DNA of 53,345 bases from Clostridia bacterium (GCA_017441005.1 JAFSAM010000021.1:1-53345), one strand, 5' to 3'; counted from the stretch's first letter, positions 1-8,430 are shown. Numbers and translations are program-made. The notes: generated from the letters alone by a model not told the origin.

Positions 1-112
1 AACGAAGTCGGCCCGTTTACGGGTAGCAGGTAACAATCTTACGCAGTTGGCAGAACGTGTAAGTGCGTTTACGCACGGCGAGGAACAGAGGGCTTTGCCC
101 GCATGTGAAAAA

Positions 113-138
113 CCACCCGTTTTACGGGTGGATTTTTA
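113..138 (+). terminator. Intrinsic terminator at left edge
   Basis: CCACCCGT pairs with ACGGGTGG across a three-base loop and is followed by ATTTTTATT. It probably ends a gene lying mostly left of the window. Confidence 0.65.
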
Positions 139-197
139 TTGCCTTTTTAATACAGCTTTCGGCGAGGACTTGAACTAAATATTAAATCAATATTATA

Positions 198-226
198 TGG
201 AAAAGTTTAAAATTTTATGATATAAT
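198..226 (+). promoter_or_regulatory. Promoter of the beta-propeller hydrolase gene
   Basis: TGGAAA (198-203), a 17-bp spacer and TATAAT (221-226) preceded by TGA, an extended -10. The leader carries a small hairpin, CTGTG/CACAG (305-319), immediately before the ribosome binding site AAGGAG. Confidence 0.55.
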
Positions 227-335
227 CAGAACGATAAATATAGAATTTATCAAATAGTTTTAATGCTGATATCTAAATTGCTAAAACTTTATCTAAAAAA
301 CTATGCTGTGGGAAGCACAGTAAAGGAGTGATTTT

Positions 336-1193
336 ATGGAAATTCCATATATTTCAGGGGAATGGAAAATTCTTTTTGCGCCACACGATAACGGAAACTA
401 TGTGAACGATCATAGTATTGTAGTTGGCCCGGATGGGAATTGGCACTTGTTTGGTATTACAAGTTTTGAGGGCAAGCCAAGCCACGAAAGATACTTTGTT
501 CACGGCGTGGGAAAAACGCTCTATGAGCCTATGCGCGAAGTCGGTCGCTCAATTGATAGGGGCACTCTTGCGTGGGCGCCTTGCGTTATAAAAAAAGACG
601 AAAACTTTTATATGTTTTACGGCCCCTCTCCCACTTCTTTAGCAGTGTCGTTTGATATGTATGAGTGGTTTGGAACAAAAGTAACGCTAAACAACGAGCC
701 AATGATGGGGGCACATCGCGACCACTTTGTTTTACAAGTATCCGAAAACGAATATTTGATGTATGTTGTGGGTGTTTACAACCAAAAAGGTGCAGTCTCT
801 TGCTTCTCGTCAAACAATCTTTTAGATTGGGATTTCATAGGATATGCGCTTACATCTGGGGACGAAGCACCACTTAAACCCGCTTGGGGTGCTATAGAGT
901 CGCCTTTTGTTGTTAACAAAGACGGCGTTTATTATCTTTTCATTACTTATACAGATTGTTCAGATGAAACCTATAACAACACATTGGTGTTTGCTTCCGA
1001 TAATCCTAAATCGTTTGGAGAATATAACGGAGAGGGAAACGGAACAAAGCCAATCACGAAACTTTATGGTCACGCTTCTGAAATTCTTAAGGTGGGAGAA
1101 GATTATTATATTACAACCTGCGGTTGGCTCAGCAAGAATATTCCCCATAAAGGTGCGGTGTCAATAGCTTCACTTAAATGGAAACAAATATAA
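336..1193 (+). CDS. Five-bladed beta-propeller glycoside hydrolase-like protein (GH43/GH32 type)
   Basis: The 285-residue protein has no signal peptide and is read as a cytoplasmic glycosidase of the five-bladed beta-propeller clan. Repeated blade-like segments run through the sequence (DGNWHLFG near residue 35, DENFYMFYG near 90, DGVYYLFITY near 195). Acidic residues sit where this clan carries its catalytic triad: Asp in VNDHSIV near the N terminus, Asp in GAHRDHFV near residue 125, and Glu in WGAIESPFVV near residue 185. AAGGAG lies 7 bp before the ATG. The gene is monocistronic, with its own promoter and a strong terminator. The substrate cannot be read from the sequence; arabino- or fructo-oligosaccharides are family possibilities only. 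A non-catalytic propeller is the main alternative. Confidence 0.65.
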   Translation: MEIPYISGEWKILFAPHDNGNYVNDHSIVVGPDGNWHLFGITSFEGKPSHERYFVHGVGKTLYEPMREVGRSIDRGTLAWAPCVIKKDENFYMFYGPSPTSLAVSFDMYEWFGTKVTLNNEPMMGAHRDHFVLQVSENEYLMYVVGVYNQKGAVSCFSSNNLLDWDFIGYALTSGDEAPLKPAWGAIESPFVVNKDGVYYLFITYTDCSDETYNNTLVFASDNPKSFGEYNGEGNGTKPITKLYGHASEILKVGEDYYITTCGWLSKNIPHKGAVSIASLKWKQI

Positions 1194-1223
1194 TTTACAT
1201 TAGCATCTAAATCGGTGCGACGT

Positions 1224-1268
1224 GACAAAACGAAAAGGCATCCTGAATGGATGCCTTTTCGTTTTGTC
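1224..1268. terminator. Bidirectional intrinsic terminator
   Basis: A perfect 20-bp stem (1224-1243 with 1249-1268) around a TGAAT loop, with A- and T-rich flanks. It can end the hydrolase gene on the plus strand and the flavoprotein operon on the minus strand. Confidence 0.85.
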
Positions 1269-1276
1269 TGCAGAGC

Positions 1277-1418
1277 GCACCTTGCGGTGCATGAAAAATG
1301 AAGTCGCCTACGGCTATGAAGTGTGCCTAACGGCACATTGAGAAAGAAACCGTTCGCTTCGCTTCATAGCGGCAAAGCCGCCGCTTTTTATTGGCGAAGC
1401 CAATGCATCATTTTTCAT
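1277..1418. repeat. MITE-like modular hairpin repeat
   Basis: About 140 bp made of short palindromes (GCACC/GGTGC at 1277-1290, GTGCC/GGCAC, GCGGC/GCCGC, TTGGC/GCCAA at 1391-1403), several separated by ATGAAGT. Most of it is bounded by a perfect 11-bp inverted pair, ATGAAAAATGA (1291-1301) and TCATTTTTCAT (1408-1418). No coding frame is evident. A fragment of the same element lies at 5131-5159. Confidence 0.6.
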
Positions 1419-1421
1419 TTT

Positions 1422-3341
1422 TTAATTATAATCGGTTAAGCGTAAAATATACTCGACAAACTCTTTCGTTTCTTCCTCTGCCGGGCTGTCGGTGCGGTCT
1501 TCGACTATGCGCTTCAATACCGTGTCGCCATTGAAAAGGTCACAGAAGAAATCATGCAGCTGCTTCATATCAAGATTACATCTTTCATATATCTTGTAAA
1601 TTGCCATACAAGCATATGTCAGCATCACGAAATATACAAAATTTCGATCGTCATAGGTGTGATAAAGATAATTAGGCTGAAGGGTGTGATACATTTGCCG
1701 TTCAATTTCCTCTGCTGATAAAATATCAAAAAGCAAGGGCAGATCTTCCGTTGTTCCCAGCCTTCCGATAAGACACAGGGCGATAGCACTTCTGAACTGG
1801 TTGGAACGGCGGTTATCTGTAAAGAAGAAGCAATCACGGTTTTTCACGATATCCCGCAGAACGGGTAACGCTTTTTTATCCTCAACCAATCCCAACGCGA
1901 TCGCGCAGTTGTATTTGTAAAGCACATCATCGGTGTTGATCATTTCGTTATACAAGCGCGTTTTTATCATATCTCTTTTCGGACTAATATAGCACGACCA
2001 TATCGCTACACCGGGAGCATCGGTTTTCAGTAGATGAAAATCTTTGTCTGCGTCAAAGTTTAGCGGCTCATATATTGTTTTATTCAGAGCAAGATTCTCG
2101 TATTTTTTGTCGGGAATACGGCCGAGAGCTTTCATTTTGTCCAAATACCTTTTGTAGGAATTATCAAAGGCAAAGGTTATGTGAGAATAGTTCCCGAAGC
2201 ATCCGTTTTCTTTTACTTGCATCAAATATTTTTCATAATCTATATCAAGAAAATCTACACCTGACAATGCTGCCATTGCCGCGGCAACTCCTACGCATTC
2301 TCCCATACGGATCATATCGCGATTCATACGCACAGCACTTTGAATATAGGTGTCAAAGGAAAGGCATCTGCCCGCCGTTACCAGCCCTTTGATATTTTTT
2401 GGAACTACACTGCCAAGGGAAACGGGGATGCTGATCACCACGGTTGAAAGATTTGATATAACAAACCAATTCTGAAAGATATCGTCCTCGGCAGCCCGCA
2501 GGTTTCCGTGTCTGTCGAGGTCGGAATATGCCCAGTAAAGAACCTTGTCCGAGCACTTGCCGAATAAGAGATCCTCATGTTTCAAAGTATCCTCTCCCTC
2601 GTACGACAAGCCCTCTCGTACGCCCGTATGTAAGGCGCAATTCACGATTTCTTCCTCCAGTATATGGCTTAGATCAGCGTGCGCGATAATGGTCTTAGCG
2701 GAAAAATCCTTATAGTTGTAATGATCCATGATTCCGCTATCATTGTTATGCCCCAATAACCTTCCGTTTTTTGTGTATTTTATAATAACACCGAAGGGGA
2801 CAAAGCTTCCGTTACTCGGACGTCCATAGTACTTTTTTACATCCGTCATTCTGATCAGATGACCGTCGCTCGTAGCGTCGATCGTAATATCTGCCTTAAT
2901 ACTAAATTCACGCTTTCCGTCAAAAGCAAGGACACCGATTATACGGTTATCCTCAAAATACAGACCGATAACGCTGTGACGGCACAAGACCTTAACACCG
3001 CTCTTTAAAAGCCGTTCCGTAAGACGAATCTGTCTTTGCTCCCAATGCTTCCCGTTTGTCAGAAATACGGTGTCGGCCTTGTTTTTTTGATCGTCTTCCT
3101 CGTAGCTTCCACCGCAAGCTCCGTAATAATATCCGGTCACATTGCCACATACGCTCATACCGCCGATATTATCTCCAAATTCAAGCAGTATGACAGACGC
3201 ACCTTGTCGGGCAGCGGAATCGGCAGCGTAGCATCCGGCACTACCGGCACCGACGCAAAGCACGTTACAGGTATCATCAAAATCAGTTACTTCGCAAACT
3301 TTTTTTACAACAACTCCGTTTTCAAGCATCGAAAGTATCAT
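1422..3341 (-). CDS. FAD-dependent oxidoreductase (FAD_oxidored type) with C-terminal helical region
   Basis: The 639-residue protein has an N-terminal dinucleotide-binding motif, VGAGSAGCYAA, near residue 31, followed by the GG-containing segment EFGDNIGGMS typical of FAD-dependent oxidoreductases. A second flavin-domain signature, VTAGRCLSFD, lies near residue 345. The last 170 or so residues are helical and leucine-rich, possibly HEAT-like, with segments such as KALPVLRDIVKNR. No signal peptide is visible, so it is probably cytoplasmic. Its start overlaps the stop of the upstream gene by 4 bp (ATGA), so translation is probably coupled. Homologues are often found in carbohydrate-use loci, but the substrate here is unknown. 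The AraC-type gene transcribed away from this operon is the likely regulator. Confidence 0.75.
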   Translation of the reverse strand: MILSMLENGVVVKKVCEVTDFDDTCNVLCVGAGSAGCYAADSAARQGASVILLEFGDNIGGMSVCGNVTGYYYGACGGSYEEDDQKNKADTVFLTNGKHWEQRQIRLTERLLKSGVKVLCRHSVIGLYFEDNRIIGVLAFDGKREFSIKADITIDATSDGHLIRMTDVKKYYGRPSNGSFVPFGVIIKYTKNGRLLGHNNDSGIMDHYNYKDFSAKTIIAHADLSHILEEEIVNCALHTGVREGLSYEGEDTLKHEDLLFGKCSDKVLYWAYSDLDRHGNLRAAEDDIFQNWFVISNLSTVVISIPVSLGSVVPKNIKGLVTAGRCLSFDTYIQSAVRMNRDMIRMGECVGVAAAMAALSGVDFLDIDYEKYLMQVKENGCFGNYSHITFAFDNSYKRYLDKMKALGRIPDKKYENLALNKTIYEPLNFDADKDFHLLKTDAPGVAIWSCYISPKRDMIKTRLYNEMINTDDVLYKYNCAIALGLVEDKKALPVLRDIVKNRDCFFFTDNRRSNQFRSAIALCLIGRLGTTEDLPLLFDILSAEEIERQMYHTLQPNYLYHTYDDRNFVYFVMLTYACMAIYKIYERCNLDMKQLHDFFCDLFNGDTVLKRIVEDRTDSPAEEETKEFVEYILRLTDYN

Positions 3342-4084
3342 TTGTCATTCTCCTTTGCATAGAAATAACCCGCCTCAAAAGCCTCAATTGGATTATCATA
3401 ATTGCAGTCGCATAGCTTATCGGCATTTTCTGCTCCGTAAAATACGGGAGACATATACAGAATTTTGGCGTCAATACCGAGCGAACACCATTTTTCGTAG
3501 ATCTCAAGCTTAATGCGGTTTTCGTCGGTGTCGTGCGCCGGAATATGAAGTGCGTATCGTCCCGCATAAAAGGCTGACTCTATTTGTGAGCCGCAATATG
3601 CAGAGAGTAGTTTGTCTTTCACCTTTTCTATGTCATCACAAACAAACAGTACAGTATAGAACCTTTCGTCCGACGTGTTTGACATATCCAATACTTTTTT
3701 CGCAAACAAATGTGTAAGTCCCTCGTTGGTGTGTACGGTTACATCGTAAATAAGATCCGGCTGTCGAACGATTCTGACAACGCGGCATTTAAGTAATACC
3801 TCTAATTGCTTTTTTGCGATATATTTACACATAGCAAATTCAAAACCGTTTGTGTTCTGTTCGTTTGTTCCGAAAAGAGAGAGAGAATTAAATAAGTCGA
3901 GAAGCTGCGAACCCTCTTCGGTTTTTGGAGTGTAGGTATTATAACGAAAACTGCGAAGCGGCAGACAAAAGCCTGTGTCGCATACCTGATGCTCTTCGCA
4001 AATGACCGTTTCGGGGGAAGCCGTGGCGTACCCAATCGAGGAATACCCGCTTCCGATTATCAGGGTGTTGTAAATTTTCATCAT
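3338..4084 (-). CDS. Rossmann-motif protein coupled to the flavoprotein gene
   Basis: The 248-residue protein begins with a strand and the glycine motif IIGSGYSSIGYA, as in the ADP-binding loop of FAD/NAD(P) enzymes. The rest of the chain matches no family I can name. CAGGAG lies upstream, and ATG codons at 4084 and 4081 are both usable starts. It overlaps the downstream FAD-dependent oxidoreductase by 4 bp, so the two are probably made in a fixed ratio and may form one enzyme. It is too short for a complete two-domain FAD oxidoreductase and could be an accessory or partial nucleotide-binding subunit. Confidence 0.55.
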   Translation of the reverse strand: MMKIYNTLIIGSGYSSIGYATASPETVICEEHQVCDTGFCLPLRSFRYNTYTPKTEEGSQLLDLFNSLSLFGTNEQNTNGFEFAMCKYIAKKQLEVLLKCRVVRIVRQPDLIYDVTVHTNEGLTHLFAKKVLDMSNTSDERFYTVLFVCDDIEKVKDKLLSAYCGSQIESAFYAGRYALHIPAHDTDENRIKLEIYEKWCSLGIDAKILYMSPVFYGAENADKLCDCNYDNPIEAFEAGYFYAKENDK

Positions 4085-4196
4085 TTATCTCCTGTAAAAA
4101 TCAAATTCAGCATATTGACATTATAAAGAAAAAAGTGTATGATTTATAGTAATATACAAATATAAATATGTAAAAATCAATCAAATAGAGGGAAGA
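4085..4196. promoter_or_regulatory. Divergent AT-rich control region between AraC-type gene and flavoprotein operon
   Basis: This 112-bp, strongly AT-rich spacer separates divergent genes and must hold both promoters. A usable minus-strand candidate is TTTACA with TACTAT 17 bp away. An AraC-type operator is expected here, but no clear direct repeat could be assigned. Confidence 0.5.
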
Positions 4197-5054
4197 ATGA
4201 AAATTCAGAATATACGTCCTTTAATTTACCGCCTATCGTACTTCAAATACTTGGTTGCAGATAATAAATATCCCAAAATTTCCTTGGATAAAAGCCATTA
4301 CGTTTACCGTATCCTCCTGATCGACAAGGGGGCGCTTGACGTTTGCGTAGGAGGAAAAAAAGAACGGATTAGAGCCGGAGAAGCTTTATATCTTTTGCCG
4401 GGAGAGATATACCGTCTTTTGCCGTGCGGAGAAGATTTTTCGTTATATAATGTGTTTTTTGATTATCTTGATGACCGCCATATAAAGGAAAATAAGCCAC
4501 AAAACTGCGTTTTTATTAACAATTATGACGAGCATCTTTGTTTGCCGCGGATAGAATTTGAGGATGCTGATATCTTGAACAAAAGCGGTATAATCAAAAA
4601 TATATCATTTGAAAAAACATTGAGGACTATCCTTGGCAAAGACCCGGCAGATGAGCTTTACCGTTTCTATGAGCTGTCGGTGATGTTTTCTGTTATATCC
4701 GACATCTTATCTTCCGAACCAAAGAAAAAAAAGAAAAATTCGTCTGTTGAACAGATTATTGAATATATCAAGAGTAATCCGGAAAAAGACCTCTCGTGCG
4801 ATGCATTATCAAATGTATTTTCATATCATAAAAATCATATTAATAAGCTTATCAAAAAAGAAACTGGAAAGACTTTGAGCGAATATGTTCGTTATGTTAA
4901 GATCGAATATGCCAAAACGCTGCTATCGGAGGAATTATACTCTTCTACGGAGGTTGCGACAAGGCTTGGATATTACGATTACAGTCACTTTTATAAGGCG
5001 TTTCTCTTGGAAACCGGCGTTCGCCCAACAGAATACCAGCCGAGCAAAATATGA
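4197..5054 (+). CDS. AraC-family transcriptional regulator
   Basis: The 285-residue protein has an N-terminal cupin-like sensor (about residues 20-150, with RAGEALYLLPGEIYRL) and a C-terminal double helix-turn-helix of AraC type (about 185-285). The second helix pair and terminal signature are visible as STEVATRLGYYDYSHFYKAF followed by TGVRPTEYQ. GAGGGAAG precedes the ATG. It is divergent from the two-gene flavoprotein operon and is its most likely regulator. The effector is probably a sugar or a sugar-derived compound, judging only from the family. A terminator follows directly. Confidence 0.85.
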   Translation: MKIQNIRPLIYRLSYFKYLVADNKYPKISLDKSHYVYRILLIDKGALDVCVGGKKERIRAGEALYLLPGEIYRLLPCGEDFSLYNVFFDYLDDRHIKENKPQNCVFINNYDEHLCLPRIEFEDADILNKSGIIKNISFEKTLRTILGKDPADELYRFYELSVMFSVISDILSSEPKKKKKNSSVEQIIEYIKSNPEKDLSCDALSNVFSYHKNHINKLIKKETGKTLSEYVRYVKIEYAKTLLSEELYSSTEVATRLGYYDYSHFYKAFLLETGVRPTEYQPSKI

Positions 5055-5083
5055 CAATTGCATCCGAATTGGCTATATAACAC

Positions 5084-5116
5084 AAAAAAGCAGTCGAGTT
5101 TGTCGACCGCTTTTTT
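5084..5116 (+). terminator. Terminator of the AraC-family gene
   Basis: AAAAAAGC-A-GTCGA pairs with TCGAC-C-GCTTTTTT with one mismatch; the stem ends in a T-tract. Confidence 0.8.
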
Positions 5117-5130
5117 GTTCAGCAATAAAA

Positions 5131-5159
5131 CGCACCTTACGGTACATAAAAAATGAAGC
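5131..5159. repeat. Fragment of the modular hairpin repeat
   Basis: This stretch matches 1276-1304 closely (CGCACCTT-CGGT-CAT-AAAAATGAAG with a few differences). The rest of the element is absent, so it is a partial copy lying at the 3' end of the barstar-like gene. Confidence 0.5.
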
Positions 5160-5172
5160 TGCCTTTGTCACA

Positions 5173-5508
5173 TCAAAGTAACTCCGTTTTTTCGCCGTTT
5201 CTTACTACAAATATTTTGTATGTGTTAATGTACCTATCATCATAATAGTATTTTGAACGTCTGAAAACTTCTAATAATTTTTGTGCCATTTTTTCGTCAT
5301 ATTTTTCCATTTTATCGAAGTTATCAAGTGTAATTGTAACTCCGTGATATACCATATCGGTAAGACAATCCCAAATAGCACTTAAATTTGCACCAAAATA
5401 ATCAGGAAAATCAAGGCCGTTCTTTATTTTGTCATACATAGTGTATCTTGAATTTACACCTTCAAAATCAACTGTATAGTATTCGTATTCTATTTTTTCT
5501 TCGTTCAT
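5173..5508 (-). CDS. Barstar-family protein (ribonuclease inhibitor-like)
   Basis: The 111-residue protein has the barstar fold signature: a short N-terminal strand, the helix MYDKIKNGLDFPDYFGANLS, then AIWDCLTDMVYHGVTITLDN. The segment FPDYFG-NLSAIWDCL contains the helix and loop that in barstar plug the barnase active site. The length suits the family (about 90-110). No barnase-like ribonuclease gene is adjacent, so the partner is elsewhere, foreign or absent. Orphan barstars are common in Bacillota and may guard against toxins of neighbouring cells. The ribosome site (GAGGTGATA) is clear. Confidence 0.8.
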   Translation of the reverse strand: MNEEKIEYEYYTVDFEGVNSRYTMYDKIKNGLDFPDYFGANLSAIWDCLTDMVYHGVTITLDNFDKMEKYDEKMAQKLLEVFRRSKYYYDDRYINTYKIFVVRNGEKTELL

Positions 5509-5577
5509 TTTATATCACCTCATAAAAAGTTTTATAATGATCATAAGTTAAAAAAACAAGTCCGTCGGACGAATAAA

Positions 5578-6708
5578 CTATTCTCCAAGTGCTCTGTTTT
5601 TCATTTTTTTAACACATTCGAGTGCAGCCTTAAATTTTTGTGTATCTCTGACGGAATTGAACCAAGCCCATTTGGGATTTGTCAGAAGATCAAAAATAAG
5701 CCGCATATCGGCGTACGAAAATCTGACTATACCAAAAAGCTGATGCTTTTCTCCTTTTTCGTCTATGGCATAATTCCACACCCTATTTACTTTTATGTTT
5801 GAAAAAATCGTTCCGCCAATATCAAGCCATTCATTATTCAAAGAGTGAACGTATTTGCACTTTTCAATAGCAGAATCAAAATTCAACCATGCTTCATCAT
5901 TGTCTTTTAGCGCAAAAAGACAAGCGGAGAGAACCAGCTGTTTATAAGCATAAAAGCATTTCCAACCGTCGAGAACGTCCTTGCCGTCTCCCAAAACCTC
6001 TATCATCTTGAGAATTTTTTTCTGATAATCAACCTTTTTATGCGCACCAAAGTGATCGGGGTAACGCTCGTCAAGCTGAACCGCAAACGACTCAAACATT
6101 TGAATACCCTGCTGAATATATGCCTCCTCCCAATCGTTTCTTGCTTGAGAACGTGCCACAAGGCAGTATCTTCGACTGAATCCGCTATTATACGGGGTCA
6201 TATCAAGCCATTTATCAAGCTCTTTTTCGTCACAAAGCGTAGTCATTATTTGTATGGTAAAATTTCTATACCTTGTTTCGAGTAATCTTTGTGCGTTTTT
6301 TAGCAAGATCGGCATATACTTTTCGGTTTTTTCCGGATTACCTGCTGCGTGTCTTTTTATAGCATAAACCAGTTGAGAAGAATAGTAATCGCTTTCCGGA
6401 TATTTTCGACAGTATTCCATAATAAAATCGATGCACTCGCCGGTTTTATCCGAAAGCTTATAGACAGTATCGTTAAATATCTTGTGATCTTTTTCCTTCG
6501 AATGAGTATCGTTTGACAAAAGCTCGTCGACCGTAACCCCGAAATAGTTTGATATAGCGGGCAGCATTTCAATGTCGGGGTAGCATATACTCAATTCCCA
6601 GCGGGATACCGATTGCGCAGATACGCCCAGTATTTCTGATAGTTTTTCCTGAGTAACACCCTTTTCTTTTCGTAATTGTTTCAGATTCTCTGCAAAATTC
6701 AGATTCAT
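5578..6708 (-). CDS. XRE-family transcriptional regulator with C-terminal helical domain
   Basis: The 376-residue protein has an N-terminal Cro/C1 helix-turn-helix (about residues 4-60: LRKEKGVTQEKLSEILGVS, then SVSRWE). About 300 helical residues follow that I cannot assign. A TTG 18 bp upstream would extend the frame, but it overlaps the GGAAGG ribosome site, so ATG at 6708 is preferred. The promoter carries a perfect 7-bp inverted repeat over the -35 box, which suggests autorepression. The C-terminal region, rich in Trp, Tyr and Lys, could be a ligand or peptide sensor. Confidence 0.8.
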   Translation of the reverse strand: MNLNFAENLKQLRKEKGVTQEKLSEILGVSAQSVSRWELSICYPDIEMLPAISNYFGVTVDELLSNDTHSKEKDHKIFNDTVYKLSDKTGECIDFIMEYCRKYPESDYYSSQLVYAIKRHAAGNPEKTEKYMPILLKNAQRLLETRYRNFTIQIMTTLCDEKELDKWLDMTPYNSGFSRRYCLVARSQARNDWEEAYIQQGIQMFESFAVQLDERYPDHFGAHKKVDYQKKILKMIEVLGDGKDVLDGWKCFYAYKQLVLSACLFALKDNDEAWLNFDSAIEKCKYVHSLNNEWLDIGGTIFSNIKVNRVWNYAIDEKGEKHQLFGIVRFSYADMRLIFDLLTNPKWAWFNSVRDTQKFKAALECVKKMKNRALGE

Positions 6709-6755
6709 ATAGTATTCCTTCCGCAAATAAAATTGAAGCGCGCCCTTCTGTCTGT

Positions 6756-6784
6756 ATTATATCACTTGTCATCTGATATGACAA
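6756..6784 (-). promoter_or_regulatory. Promoter and palindromic operator of the XRE-family gene
   Basis: On the minus strand: TTGTCA (6784-6779), 17 bp, TATAAT (6761-6756) preceded by TGA. TTGTCAT-N5-ATGACAA (6766-6784) is a perfect inverted repeat covering the -35 box and half the spacer, as expected of an autoregulated repressor. Confidence 0.7.
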
Positions 6785-6923
6785 TATCACGTTTGTTGAC
6801 AGAAGCTATTAAAATAAGTGATTTCTGTAATCAGAGAATCAGTAATTGTTTATAAAATATGAACCATAGTTTTTTTGTTAAAAATAAAAAAATAATGTTC
6901 AGTGTTAGATTTTTTTAAAAAAT

Positions 6924-6965
6924 ACTTTCGACACAAGTTGACTTTTTTCGAAAGTGTGGTACAAT
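6924..6965 (+). promoter_or_regulatory. Promoter of uraA-upp with flanking inverted repeat
   Basis: TTGACT (6938-6943), 16 bp, TACAAT (6960-6965). An 8-bp perfect inverted repeat, ACTTTCGA (6924-6931) and TCGAAAGT (6948-6955), brackets the -35 box and is a candidate operator. The leader before the ATG is only about 50 nt and shows no PyrR-type attenuator. Confidence 0.75.
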
Positions 6966-7020
6966 TAATAGTTGGATAACAGAATGTTATCAAATTTGTA
7001 AAAAAACAGGAGAAACAAAA

Positions 7021-8430
7021 ATGACAAACAATCTTGTTTACGGCATTCACGACAAACCTAAGTTTGGAAGTATGCTCGTTTTCGCACTTCAGCAAGTGCT
7101 TGCAATCCTTGCCGCTACCATTTTGGTGCCTGCCATTGTCGGTAACGGTATGAGTCAGTCTGCCGCTCTTTTCGGCGCAGGCATAGGTACACTCGTATAT
7201 CAGCTGTTTACAAAGTTTCGCAGCCCCGTATTTCTCGGCTCGTCCTTTGCATTTATCAATTCTATGTCAGCCGCATTTGCGGGTGCTGTTTCAATTTCGG
7301 CAGGATATGCCGGCCTTATTATAGGTGCTCTTTTTGCAGGACTTGTATATGTGCTTATCGCTGTAATCGTTAAGTTTGCGGGCGTTGCCTGGATCAACAA
7401 GCTTATGCCTACGGTAGTTATCGGTCCTACGGTTGCTCTGATAGGTCTTTCTCTTTCGGTCAATGCGGTAAACGATCTTACGGTCGGTAAAGTTATGATC
7501 GAGAAGACCGAGCAGGTAGTAAAGGACGGTGCAATCGTTGACAAGGTAAGCATGGTTTCGGGATGCAGTCCCTACGTTGCACTTATCTGCGGTATTATCA
7601 CATTGTTTGCTATTTTTATGTTTTCGGTTTACGGCAAAAAGATGGCAAAGCTTATTCCCTTTATACTCGGTATTGCCGTCGGCTATGCTGTAGCCTCCGT
7701 CTTTACGGTTATCGGTATCGCAACGGACAATATTGCACTTCGGATAATAGACTTCAGCGCATTTAAGAATATGCAGATATTCTCACTTCCCGATTTCACG
7801 TTTGTCGAAGCGTTTAAGGGTGTCAAGGATATCGACAGCTCGTTTATCGCTACCATTGCAGTAGCCTACGTTCCCGTTGCGTTTGTTGTATTTGCAGAGC
7901 ATATAGCAGACCACAAGAATCTTTCCACCATCATCAATTCCGATCTGCTTGAGGATCCGGGATTACACCGCACACTGTTGGGTGACGGTGTCGGTTCAAT
8001 GGCAGGTGCATTTTTCGGCGGATGTCCCAATACCACCTACGGTGAGTCGGTCGGTTGTGTAGCTATCACACGTAATGCTTCTGTAGTTACAATTACTACC
8101 ACAGCGATCATGTGTATGGTAATTTCCTTCTTCGGACCTTTCGTTACATTCCTGTCATCCATCCCTAACTGTGTAATGGGCGGTGTTTGTGTTGCGCTTT
8201 ACGGATTTATCGCTGTTTCGGGTCTCAAGATGATTCAGAAGGTAGACCTCGGTGACAGCAGAAATCTCTTTGTTGTTTCTGCAATTCTTATTCCCGGTAT
8301 CGGCGGATTGAAGCTTACCTTCGGTAAGATCACCATTACCACCATCGCCTGCGCGTTGATTCTCGGTATCGTTGCAAACATACTTTTGAATAAGTTTAAA
8401 AAGGCCGACGAAAAGGAGATTGAAAAATGA
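7021..8430 (+). CDS. uraA: Uracil permease (nucleobase:cation symporter-2 family)
   Basis: The 469-residue membrane protein has about 12-14 hydrophobic segments and the hallmark motifs of the NCS2/NAT family. These include FALQQVLAILAATILVPAIV in the first helix, VFLGSSFAFI near residue 75, the conserved acidic segment VVFAEHIADHKNL near 290, and GCPNTTYGESVG near 340, which holds the nucleobase- and proton-binding residues. CAGGAG precedes the ATG. It overlaps upp by 4 bp, so uptake and phosphoribosylation of uracil are translationally coupled. This context supports uracil over xanthine as substrate. Confidence 0.93.
   Translation: MTNNLVYGIHDKPKFGSMLVFALQQVLAILAATILVPAIVGNGMSQSAALFGAGIGTLVYQLFTKFRSPVFLGSSFAFINSMSAAFAGAVSISAGYAGLIIGALFAGLVYVLIAVIVKFAGVAWINKLMPTVVIGPTVALIGLSLSVNAVNDLTVGKVMIEKTEQVVKDGAIVDKVSMVSGCSPYVALICGIITLFAIFMFSVYGKKMAKLIPFILGIAVGYAVASVFTVIGIATDNIALRIIDFSAFKNMQIFSLPDFTFVEAFKGVKDIDSSFIATIAVAYVPVAFVVFAEHIADHKNLSTIINSDLLEDPGLHRTLLGDGVGSMAGAFFGGCPNTTYGESVGCVAITRNASVVTITTTAIMCMVISFFGPFVTFLSSIPNCVMGGVCVALYGFIAVSGLKMIQKVDLGDSRNLFVVSAILIPGIGGLKLTFGKITITTIACALILGIVANILLNKFKKADEKEIEK

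Noticed and set aside
6966..7020. Search for a PyrR attenuator or purine/uracil riboswitch before uraA
   Set aside because: The leader is only about 50 nt and has no hairpin pair.
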